From Xanthomonas sp. XNM01 (GTDB lineage: Bacteria; Pseudomonadota; Gammaproteobacteria; Xanthomonadales; Xanthomonadaceae): a stretch of 64,000 nucleotides of DNA. The stretch spans positions 248,001 to 312,000 of the forward strand of contig NZ_JACVAP010000003.1 of NCBI RefSeq assembly GCF_014851915.1, in the 5' to 3' direction. A program made the translations under genes and the position numbers. The notes under the pieces were generated by a model. That model worked only from the letters and a program-made list of their open reading frames with translations, was not told the DNA's origin and made no database searches. Shown one piece after another: positions 36,899 to 44,959 of this stretch. Each line of letters starts with the position of its first letter. Positions within the stretch are counted from its first letter, which is position 1.

Positions 36899-36929
36899 AA
36901 ACGCGGAAGGCGCCCGAGGGCGCCTTCCG
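36899..36929 (-). terminator. Terminator-like hairpin after bcsC
   Basis: Eleven-bp stem (36904-36914 with 36919-36929) with loop CGAG, 32 bases after the bcsC stop. On the minus strand CGCGTTTCTG follows. It probably ends the cellulose operon. Confidence 0.6.
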
Positions 36930-36960
36930 GATCGAACCGTCGCTGTTCGCGTGACCAGCC

Positions 36961-39900
36961 CTACTCGCCAGCCGCATACGGCGAACGCAGCGGCGTCGGC
37001 TGCCGGCCCAGCGCGGCGCCGAAGCGGTCCAGCAGGAACCGCAGGTACAGGTTGGTGCCGAACTGCTTGTAGTCGCGCGCGTTGTTCAGCTCCAACCGTG
37101 TGCCGAGGAACAGCTGCGGCGACAACTGCCATTCGGCAGCGCCGCTGACGTTGTAGGACATGCCGGTCTTGGTCTGCCCCAGGAACACCGGTTCGACGTA
37201 CTCGGTGGTCAGGCCCAGCAGCGCGGCGATCGACGCTGCCTCGTAGGCGGCCTGCTGCAGCGCCGGGTCGGTGGGGAAGTACGGCGCGGCATCGACCTTG
37301 AAGTGCTGGACGCCGACGCTGGCGTCGAGCTGCCAGGTCAGGCGCCGGCCGCGTCCGTTCCAGTGCACCGGGAAACCGACGTCCACATACTCCTGCGGAC
37401 TGAAGTAGCCGCCATGGCCGTAGGTGAAGCCGCTGAGGTTGCGGTCGTACTTCATCGCGCTGAGGTTGAGTCCGGCCGTCAGCGACTGGTTGGTGGTCTG
37501 CAGTGCATGCACGTAGATGCCCACACCCAGTTCCTGGCGATCGTTGTCGGCCACGTTCTCGCCTTCCAGGCGATGCCAGGCCAGGCTGGCATAGCCGCCG
37601 AGCAGGCCGTTGTCGACGGTGGCCGCGACTTTCGCACCGGTGGCGGTGACGCCGCCCCACTGCAGGCCGGTGCGTGGATCCTCGACGCCGGCGAACGACA
37701 GCAGGCTGTCGGTGACCGCGCGCCGCGACGCGTCGGCCGACCAGGTCAGGCGCTCGCCCGCCTGCCCGCGCCAGCCCAGGCCGCCGACGATCTGCGAGTC
37801 CTGGAAGCCCAGCGGAGTGCTGCCGATGTCGGCGCGGAAGCCGCCGATCTCGTACCCCACCGACACGCCGGCGCCGCTGGCGTCCTGGCTGCCGACCGGA
37901 CGCGCGCCGGCCGCGTTGGCGACCATCGCGTACAGCGTGTCCTGGAAGGCCAGCGGCGACTGGGTGGAGGCGCCTCCGCGCGCCAGCGCCTTCAGCTGCG
38001 CCTGCTGCTCGGTGGTCAGGCCGCGCGCCAGCAGCGCGTTGCCGAGGATCTGCCCGGCGATGTCGCCGATCGGCGTGTTGGCCAGGTCGCGGCTGAGGAT
38101 GTAGCTGGGCAGCGGATCGGCGTACAGCGCCTCCAGGGCCGCGATGCGCCGCTCGCTGGCGGTCAGCAGCACGTCGGTCTGGTTGTACAGCTCCTGGTAG
38201 CGGCCGCTGTCCAGCGCGTTGTCGTAGATCAGGTTGCGCGTGGCGTTGGTGTCGCCACGGGTCAGCAGGGTCTGGTACAGCGCCGAGCCGACCAGGTCGT
38301 CGACCGGCGTGCGGTCGGCGGCCAGCGCACCGGCCAGCGCCGACTGCGGCCCCGCGCCGAAACGGCTGGCGGCCGGATAGTCGACGCCGAGGCTGCCGGC
38401 ATCGAGCACGGTCGGGGTGACGGTCGCCCGCAGCTTGCCTTCGCCGAGGGCGAAGCGGCCTTCCAGCGGCACCTGCAGATCGTCCAGGCGCCCCAGGCCG
38501 GCCTCGCCATCACGGGTCCGGTAGGCGGCGCCGACGGCCAGGCTGCTGCTGTTCTGGCTCTGCAGATCGCGCAGTTCGCCGAGCACGCCGGTCGCGGCCG
38601 ACGCCTGCGGCAGGGCCGCGGCGGCCAGTGCCGGCGCGGGCGCGGGCTGGACCGGTGCGATCGACGCGGCGCTGCGCTGGCCGGGCACGGGCAACGGCAC
38701 CCCACCGACGGCCGGCGCGCTGGCGACCACCGGCGACGGCAGGCCATCGGCGTCGAGCACCACCGACGGTGCACGCGCATGGGCCGTCGCCGGCAGCGCG
38801 GCCGGTGCGGCATAGGCGGCCGGCAGCGGTGCCGCCGCGAGGCGCGCGGTGGCCGCCGGCATCGGCATCGGATCGCCACGCAGCGCGGCGCTGCGCGCGC
38901 CCGGCCCGTTCAGGCCGGCGAAGGGATTGAATGCACGGCCACCGCTGCCGGCGAACGCGCTGCTGGCGACCGGATAGCCGTGGTCGAGCTGGCCGGCACT
39001 GCGCGCCTGCGCGGCCAGCGATGCCCGGAAGTAGCTTTCGGCCTTGCGGTTCTTGCCGGCGGCGCGGTACACGCGGCCCGCGGCGGCCAGCACTTCGGGC
39101 GATTCGGGCGCCTGCGCCAGCGCGGCCTGCAGGTACTGCTCGGCGGTGTCCAGGTCGCGCATCGACGCGGCGCTGCCGGCGGCGGCCACCATCGCATCCA
39201 GGTCACCTGGCGCCAGCTGCAGCTGCTGCTGGTACAGCGCCAGCGCCTGCTGGTGATCACCGGCCGCGCCGTACAGGCGTGCCAGCGCCGCCACGGTGCG
39301 CGGATCCTGCGGCTGCTGCGCCAGGACCGGCGCCAGCGCCTCGTAGGCGCCTTCCAGGTTGCCCAGCTCGCGCAGCGCATCGACCTGGCGCAGCACGTAG
39401 CCGGTGCGCAGGTCCTGGTAACGGGTGGCCTGCGGCGCCGACATCGGCGCATCGCGCAGCTGCCGCAGCAGCGCGGCGACCTCGGCGTCCTGCCGCGCGC
39501 GCAGCAGCACCGAGGCGTATTCGAGCCGCTCGTCGATGCCCGGCGACGGACCGGCGACCAGACGCTGGCCCAGCACCAGGGCGCGTTGCTGGCTGCCGAT
39601 GTCGGCATAGGCGCCGGCCATCGCCGCGGCGGCCGCCGGCCGCTGCAGGCGGTCGCCCAGTGCGGCCTCGGCGCGCGCGAGCAGCAGCTGCGCCTCGCCG
39701 GCGCGGTTCTGCTGCATCAGCACCCGCGCCTGCGCGGCCTGCATGTGGATCCAGGCGGTGTCGTGCAGCGCGGCCATCTCGGCATCGCGCGCACCGGCCG
39801 GGATCCGCTCCAGGCTGGCGTAGGCGCTGCGCCAGTCGTCGCGCTCCTGCGCGAACAGCGCGTTGACGAACAGCGCCTGCGGCGAGTCTGCGTCCAGCGC

Positions 39901-41448
39901 CTGCAGGCCGTCCATGATCGCGCGCGCCTGGTCCGGCCGACCGGCGCGCTGGTACAGGCGCGCCAGCTCCAGGCGCAGCCACGGGTCGCGCGGCTGCTCG
40001 AGCAGCGCATCCTCCAGTTCGATCCGCGCCGCATCGGTATCGCCCGACGCCAGCGCCTGCTGTGCACGTGCGCGCGCCACGGTGGCGCGCAGGGCCGACG
40101 CGCCGCCGGCGCGTTCCTGCTGCTCGGCGCTCAGCTGCGCGAACAGCGCGCTGGCCTCGTCGGCGCGGCCCTGCCGTCCGTACAGCCCGATCAGGCCCTG
40201 CAGCGCGCCGGCGTTGGCCGCATCCAGTTCCAGCGCCCTGCGGTAGCTGCGCTCGGCGGCGACCGGATCGCTGCCCCCCTGCAGATCGCCGAGCGCGACA
40301 TGGCCGGTGGGTTCGTTGGGCAGCAGCCGGATCGCTTCCTCGACCCGCGCCAGCGCCTCGGCGCCGCCGGCGCCCTGGTCGCGGACCTCCTGCAGCGTCT
40401 GCCAGTAGCGGGCGCTGTTGGCCGCCGAGCGCCACTTGCCGTTGGCCGCGGCGGCCGGGCGCAGCAGTTCGCTGGCCTCGGCGAAACGCTCCTGGCGCAG
40501 GCGCACCGATCCCAGGCCGCCGAGCGCCTCGGGGTCGCGCGGACGCGCGCGCAGGACCTGCGCGAAACGCGCCTCGGCCACGGCCACGTCGCCGGCCTCC
40601 AGCGCGCGGAAGCCCTCGCCCAGCAGGCGCTGGTTGGGATCCTGCTGGACCGCCTGCACGGTCGCCTGCTCGCGCAGCTGCGCCTGCTTGGCGGCGACCT
40701 CGCGATCGTTGGGCTGGGCCTCCAGGAACACCTGGTACAGCGGCGCGTCGGCATTGGTGGCGTTGAGCCACAGCAGCGCCTGGCGCCACGCGGCGCGGGC
40801 CGGGCCACCGACGTCGTTGCGCTGGCTGAGCGCCCGCAGCTGGTTGATGCCCTCGCGCCGGGTCGGTTCGCGGTAGGTCAGCACCTGGGCCAAAGCCAGG
40901 TTGGTCGCGGCGTCGTTGCGGCTGGACGCCAGCCTGCGCAGGCCGTCACGTGCACGCTCCCAGCCATCCGGCGTTCCGGCCAGCACCTGGTAATACTCCA
41001 GCGCGAGGTCGTCGGTCGGTCCACCGCTGCCGAAGGCCTCGTCGTAGGCGCGTACCGCTTCGACGTAGCGCCCAGCCGCGGCCGCGCGCCGCGCGTTCTG
41101 CAGCTGGTTGCTGCCGCCACCGCCCAGCGCCATCCGCAGCCGCGTGGTCTGCGGCGCGCCCGGATGCGCGCTCTGCAGCTGCTGCATGCGCCGCTGCGCT
41201 TCCGCGCGGCGGCCCTGGTTGAGATCGATCAGGCCCAGGCCGAGCAGCGCGTCCGGCTGCTGCGGATCGACCGCCAGCAGCTTGCGCCAGGCGTCGGCGG
41301 CCAGATCCTCGCGGCCCTGGTCGTGCCAGTAGTTGCCCTGGTTGACCAGCTGCTGGGTCGCCGCGGTCTGGGCCAGGGCCGGCGTGGCGAGCACGCACAG
41401 GTCCAGCAGGCCGACCAGGCAGATGGGCTTCAGCGTCTTGCGGAACAT
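36961..41448 (-). CDS. bcsC: Cellulose synthase outer-membrane export protein BcsC
   Basis: Periplasmic TPR scaffold plus outer-membrane porin through which cellulose is secreted. The 1495-aa protein has signal MFRKTLKPICLVGLLDLCVLATPALA. About 20 TPR units span residues 30-820 (ALLGLGLIDLNQGRRAEAQ, PLRGLGSV-type EALGGLGSVRLRQERFAEA). A Pro/Ala-rich linker runs about 823-953, and the C-terminal barrel (about 960-1495) contains YEIGGFRADIGSTPLGF and FTYGHGGYFSPQEYVDVGFPV, typical of BcsC. ATG at 41448 has GGAG seven bases upstream and overlaps the bcsZ end by 19 bp. Last gene of the operon. Confidence 0.95.
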   Translation of the reverse strand: MFRKTLKPICLVGLLDLCVLATPALAQTAATQQLVNQGNYWHDQGREDLAADAWRKLLAVDPQQPDALLGLGLIDLNQGRRAEAQRRMQQLQSAHPGAPQTTRLRMALGGGGSNQLQNARRAAAAGRYVEAVRAYDEAFGSGGPTDDLALEYYQVLAGTPDGWERARDGLRRLASSRNDAATNLALAQVLTYREPTRREGINQLRALSQRNDVGGPARAAWRQALLWLNATNADAPLYQVFLEAQPNDREVAAKQAQLREQATVQAVQQDPNQRLLGEGFRALEAGDVAVAEARFAQVLRARPRDPEALGGLGSVRLRQERFAEASELLRPAAAANGKWRSAANSARYWQTLQEVRDQGAGGAEALARVEEAIRLLPNEPTGHVALGDLQGGSDPVAAERSYRRALELDAANAGALQGLIGLYGRQGRADEASALFAQLSAEQQERAGGASALRATVARARAQQALASGDTDAARIELEDALLEQPRDPWLRLELARLYQRAGRPDQARAIMDGLQALDADSPQALFVNALFAQERDDWRSAYASLERIPAGARDAEMAALHDTAWIHMQAAQARVLMQQNRAGEAQLLLARAEAALGDRLQRPAAAAAMAGAYADIGSQQRALVLGQRLVAGPSPGIDERLEYASVLLRARQDAEVAALLRQLRDAPMSAPQATRYQDLRTGYVLRQVDALRELGNLEGAYEALAPVLAQQPQDPRTVAALARLYGAAGDHQQALALYQQQLQLAPGDLDAMVAAAGSAASMRDLDTAEQYLQAALAQAPESPEVLAAAGRVYRAAGKNRKAESYFRASLAAQARSAGQLDHGYPVASSAFAGSGGRAFNPFAGLNGPGARSAALRGDPMPMPAATARLAAAPLPAAYAAPAALPATAHARAPSVVLDADGLPSPVVASAPAVGGVPLPVPGQRSAASIAPVQPAPAPALAAAALPQASAATGVLGELRDLQSQNSSSLAVGAAYRTRDGEAGLGRLDDLQVPLEGRFALGEGKLRATVTPTVLDAGSLGVDYPAASRFGAGPQSALAGALAADRTPVDDLVGSALYQTLLTRGDTNATRNLIYDNALDSGRYQELYNQTDVLLTASERRIAALEALYADPLPSYILSRDLANTPIGDIAGQILGNALLARGLTTEQQAQLKALARGGASTQSPLAFQDTLYAMVANAAGARPVGSQDASGAGVSVGYEIGGFRADIGSTPLGFQDSQIVGGLGWRGQAGERLTWSADASRRAVTDSLLSFAGVEDPRTGLQWGGVTATGAKVAATVDNGLLGGYASLAWHRLEGENVADNDRQELGVGIYVHALQTTNQSLTAGLNLSAMKYDRNLSGFTYGHGGYFSPQEYVDVGFPVHWNGRGRRLTWQLDASVGVQHFKVDAAPYFPTDPALQQAAYEAASIAALLGLTTEYVEPVFLGQTKTGMSYNVSGAAEWQLSPQLFLGTRLELNNARDYKQFGTNLYLRFLLDRFGAALGRQPTPLRSPYAAGE

Positions 41449-42599
41449 TGGGTACTCCAGGCGGGCTGCAGGCGCCCGTCGGCGGAAAAGCGGTAGCGGC
41501 GATCCAGCCAGCCCTTGCCGAACAGCACCAGGCAGCGGTCGTAATAGGTCAGTGCGGCGGCGGCGGGCCCGGACGACGGCACCAGCGCGGCCTGCGCCTT
41601 GACCAGCGCGGGCTGGGCCTGCGCGGTCAGGTAGGGCAGCAGCGCGGCGGCGAAGCCCGGCGGCGGCGTGCCGCTGCCCACGCCGTTGCGGGTATCGATC
41701 TTCTCGGCGAAGCGGCCCTGCGTGCGCAGCATCTGCAGCGGGCCCGACAGCGCGTCGAGCAGCTTCCTGCGCAGCGGATCGCCGGCATCGGTCATGCCCG
41801 CCCACAGGTAGGTGCGGATCGCGTCGTAGCTGCCCATCACGCCCTTGGCCGGGTCGGCGACGAAGGCACGCCGGTTCCAGGCGATCCAGTCCGGCGCGAA
41901 GCCGACCGGCGCGGCCAGGCGGTTGAGCTCGACGCTGCGCTCGGCCAGTTTCGCCCAGGGACCCTTGCTGTCGACCGCGGCGAAGCGGCGGAACACGAAC
42001 AGCGGCAGGTAGCTGGGATTGAGCGTCCAGCGATCGGCCTGGACGAAGCCCTGGTTGCCGGGCAGCAGCATCGTGCCGAAGCCGGGCAGGTCGACGATCT
42101 CGGCAGTGCGCATCAGCGCCAGGATCTGGCGGCCGGCATGGGTGTAGCCCGGGCGCTTCCACAGCCGGCCGGCCTCGATCAGCGCATAGGCGATCCACAG
42201 CTCGCCGTCCGATGCGGTGTTCGGGTCCAGCACGCGCCAGCTGCCATCGCCGGCCCTGCCCCACAACCAAGCGGGCAGGTTGACGTCCGGACGGCCACCG
42301 CTGAGATTGCGGCGGGTCCAGCCCAGGATCCGTTCGAACAGGACCTGGTCGTTGTCGACCAGGGCGAAGAACAGGCCGTAGGACTGCGACTCGGACGTGC
42401 TGCGCAGGTCGGCGTTGACGAAATCGACGATCCGCCCGTCCTGTTCGACATGCCTGTCGACGAACGCGCGCCACTCGGCCCAAGGCGCGCTGCACGACGC
42501 ATCCTGGGCGCGCAGCGGCAGCGCCGCGGCGGCGCCGGCCGCGGCCAATGCGAGCAGCAGGCCGCGACGGCGCGCATCGATGGCAGGACCGGTGCGCAT
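41430..42599 (-). CDS. bcsZ: Periplasmic endo-1,4-beta-glucanase BcsZ (GH8)
   Basis: GH8 cellulase that trims or edits nascent cellulose in the periplasm. The 389-aa protein starts MRTGPAIDARRRGLLLALAA: the RRxLLL pattern ahead of a hydrophobic core is Tat-like, though Sec export is possible. Catalytic region: VNADLRSTSESQSYGLFFAL (general acid Glu near 70), then LWGRAGDGSWRVLDPNTASDGELWIAYALIEAG with the Asp residues of GH8. YDRCLVLFGKGWLDRRYRF lies at the C-terminus, as in E. coli BcsZ. ATG at 42599, two bases after the bcsB stop. Confidence 0.94.
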   Translation of the reverse strand: MRTGPAIDARRRGLLLALAAAGAAAALPLRAQDASCSAPWAEWRAFVDRHVEQDGRIVDFVNADLRSTSESQSYGLFFALVDNDQVLFERILGWTRRNLSGGRPDVNLPAWLWGRAGDGSWRVLDPNTASDGELWIAYALIEAGRLWKRPGYTHAGRQILALMRTAEIVDLPGFGTMLLPGNQGFVQADRWTLNPSYLPLFVFRRFAAVDSKGPWAKLAERSVELNRLAAPVGFAPDWIAWNRRAFVADPAKGVMGSYDAIRTYLWAGMTDAGDPLRRKLLDALSGPLQMLRTQGRFAEKIDTRNGVGSGTPPPGFAAALLPYLTAQAQPALVKAQAALVPSSGPAAAALTYYDRCLVLFGKGWLDRRYRFSADGRLQPAWSTQCSARR

Positions 42600-42601
42600 G
42601 C

Positions 42602-44959
42602 TCAGCGGGTCGCCTTCAGCCGCTCGGTCGCGCGACGGCGCAGCAGCCAGCGCGCGACCAGCGCCAGCAGCAGGCTGACCACGCCCACCAGCACGCCCAA
42701 CCAGATCGGGTTGTTGCCGAAGAACCAGCGCATCATCGTCAGCGGCGGCAGGTGGCCGACGTAGTAGGTCTGGTTGCCGGCCAGGCTGCGCACCTTGTCC
42801 TGCTGCAGCAGCACCACGCTGCCCTGGAAATCGCGCAGCTTGTCCGGATCGAACCAGGCCTGGAACAGGCGCTGGGCCTGCGAGGGATCGTCGGCGAGCA
42901 GCGCGACCACGCTGCGGCCCTTCTTCAGCGGCGACTCGAAGCCCATCAGCACCACGTCGCCGGCATCGGGCTTGACCGCCACCTCGGCCGTGGTCGGCAG
43001 GTCGGTACGACGCGCATCCGGGGAGAGGAAACCGGGCATGTGGTCATAGACCCAGTCCGAGAGCCGGAACCGGCGCGCGTTGGCGGCGTCGCCGATCGGC
43101 AGGTGCTCGGCCCAGCGCTCGTACAGGGGCTGGCTGGTGCGCGAGCCCAGCAGCAGCAGGTCGTAGTCCGCGTATTCCTCGACCTGCCGCGCCAGGATGA
43201 TGCTGTTGCGCAGCGCCGGGTACCCGGTCGATGCGCCCATCCGGCCGAGCAGGGTCAGCGCGTTGCCGACATCCTCGCCGCTGGCGTTGTCCGGCATCAC
43301 CAACGCGGTTTCCGACAGGTCGGCCATGCGCGTGAACGGGAAGCCGGCGTTGCCCAGCGCGGCCAGGTTCGGCATCGCCATGTAGTGATGGAAGCCGCTC
43401 AGGTCGATGGTGGAGTCGTCGTCGATCGCCGCCGACACGTCCGGGAACGTGTTCTTGCAGGCGCCGGCCTGCGGGCGGTCGAAGAAGAAGTGGAACCGCA
43501 GCTGGCTGTTGGACGAGAACGGCCCGGTCGGCAGGGTCAGCGCCTGCTCGATCGGCATCGCGCCCTGTGGCTTGAGCTTGTGGATCAGCTGCATCGGCAC
43601 CGACGGCGCGTACGGACGGCCGTTGAGCGGCAGCGTGGTCACGAACGCATCGTTGATGCTGATGTTCAGCGCCGACTTGTCCGCACCTTCGGGCAGCGTG
43701 TAGCGGTAGCGCAGGTCGACCGGGATGCCGTCGCGGCGCCAGACGAACAGGTCCGGCGGCAGCTGCAGGCCGATCCGGATCAGGTCGGGGTGGTAGCCGA
43801 CCACGTTGAGCTCGCCGGTGCGGTCGACCAGTTCGGAGAAGCGCACCGCGCGATCGGTGGGGATCCAGTTGGGTGCGTCGTACGGCACACGCGCCGACAC
43901 GTCCTTGAGCTCGCCGATGGTCGCGGTGGCGCCGGTCAGCGGGGTGCCAAGCGCCAGCGCGGTGGCCGCCACGCGCAGTTCCTCCTCGTCGCGGCCCAGC
44001 ACCAGCAGCAGTTTGCCGTTGGGGTCCTGCGGATTGCTCACCACCGACAGGGTCGGGCCGCTGATCTCCGGCAGGGTCAGGCCGGCCGGCGGATGACGGT
44101 TGGTCGCCACCACCACCGCGTTGCCTTCCAGCGGCAGCGCATCGATCGACGCCGGGAACAGCGCGCCGCGGTAGCCGGCCAGCGCGCCGAACCACGAGGA
44201 CACGATGCCGGCGGCCTGCAGCTGGCCGCCGCCGGGCTGGCCGGCGAACACGAACGGCAGTTCCAGGCGGCTGGTGTCGCGCGCATCGAAGAACGGCACC
44301 GGCAGCAGCGCCAGGTCGTTGGTCAGCTGCAGCGGCGCCCAGCCCAGCTCCAGGTAGCTGGCGCTGTCGATGTTGGCCCACAGGCTGGTGTGGTCCGGGT
44401 CCTCGCAGTCGCGGGTGTAGTGGCCGATCAGCTGCAGGTTGATCCGGTTGTAGTCGATGATCATGCGCGGATCGATGTCGATGTCGCGCTCCAGCTGGCG
44501 CCCGGCATCCTCGACCGGCACCGGGATCGTGGCCACGGTGACATCGTTGACCGTCACCTTCAGGTGGGACAGGTCCGGCAGCAGCGCGGGCGAGTAGCTG
44601 TACTTCAGGTGCAGGGTGGCGCGGTCGACGACCTGGTCGTTGCGCACCGAGAACGGCACGCCGGCCGTGCCCTGGATGCCGCGCAGCGTGATCTCGTAGT
44701 CGATGCCCAGCTGCTTGAGGGTCGAGCGGCTCTGCCGCAGCGATGCCGGGACCGGCGCCGCCAGTGCGGCGGGGTCGGCGGCCGATGCGTCCACCGCCGC
44801 GTCGGGCGGCGGCACGGCCAAGGGCTGTGCGGCGGTGGCCTGCGGATCCTGGGCGTGTGCCAGGCCGAACAGGAAGGTGAAGGCGAAGGCGGTCGGGGCT
44901 TTCAGGCGCATGCGGAACCGGGGCGTGGCGGACGGGCGTCGGGTGGCGCGGGCGGTCAT
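42602..44959 (-). CDS. bcsB: Cellulose synthase periplasmic subunit BcsB
   Basis: Periplasmic, membrane-anchored partner needed for BcsA activity and for guiding the chain. The 785-aa protein has an N-terminal signal (hydrophobic FAFTFLFGLAHAQ), then Pro/Ala spacer, LKQLGIDYEITLRGIQGTAGVPFSVRNDQVV in outline, carbohydrate-binding and flavodoxin-like repeats (VNDVTVATIPV, DCEDPDHTSLWANI, HLPP..MMRWF), and a C-terminal membrane helix (WLGVLVGVVSLLLALVARWLL) with a basic tail. ATG at 44959 has GGAG seven bases upstream and overlaps the bcsA stop (ATGA). Confidence 0.95.
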   Translation of the reverse strand: MTARATRRPSATPRFRMRLKAPTAFAFTFLFGLAHAQDPQATAAQPLAVPPPDAAVDASAADPAALAAPVPASLRQSRSTLKQLGIDYEITLRGIQGTAGVPFSVRNDQVVDRATLHLKYSYSPALLPDLSHLKVTVNDVTVATIPVPVEDAGRQLERDIDIDPRMIIDYNRINLQLIGHYTRDCEDPDHTSLWANIDSASYLELGWAPLQLTNDLALLPVPFFDARDTSRLELPFVFAGQPGGGQLQAAGIVSSWFGALAGYRGALFPASIDALPLEGNAVVVATNRHPPAGLTLPEISGPTLSVVSNPQDPNGKLLLVLGRDEEELRVAATALALGTPLTGATATIGELKDVSARVPYDAPNWIPTDRAVRFSELVDRTGELNVVGYHPDLIRIGLQLPPDLFVWRRDGIPVDLRYRYTLPEGADKSALNISINDAFVTTLPLNGRPYAPSVPMQLIHKLKPQGAMPIEQALTLPTGPFSSNSQLRFHFFFDRPQAGACKNTFPDVSAAIDDDSTIDLSGFHHYMAMPNLAALGNAGFPFTRMADLSETALVMPDNASGEDVGNALTLLGRMGASTGYPALRNSIILARQVEEYADYDLLLLGSRTSQPLYERWAEHLPIGDAANARRFRLSDWVYDHMPGFLSPDARRTDLPTTAEVAVKPDAGDVVLMGFESPLKKGRSVVALLADDPSQAQRLFQAWFDPDKLRDFQGSVVLLQQDKVRSLAGNQTYYVGHLPPLTMMRWFFGNNPIWLGVLVGVVSLLLALVARWLLRRRATERLKATR

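Larger units (their letters stand above)
36099..36903. other. 805-bp gap upstream of the TonB receptor, regulatory, no gene
   Basis: The base composition between 36300 and 36750 is less GC-rich than in the flanking genes. Open frames here, including one of 144 codons on the plus strand, have no family similarity. It holds a LacI-type palindrome (36452-36465), a TGACAGC/GCTGTCA inverted repeat (36702-36728) and T-rich tracts, so it is best read as the receptor control region. Confidence 0.5.

Noticed and set aside
37303-41496. 1397-codon plus-strand open frame opposite bcsC
   Set aside because: Same effect: antisense of the repetitive BcsC TPR region, Arg/Gln/His-rich, no domain.
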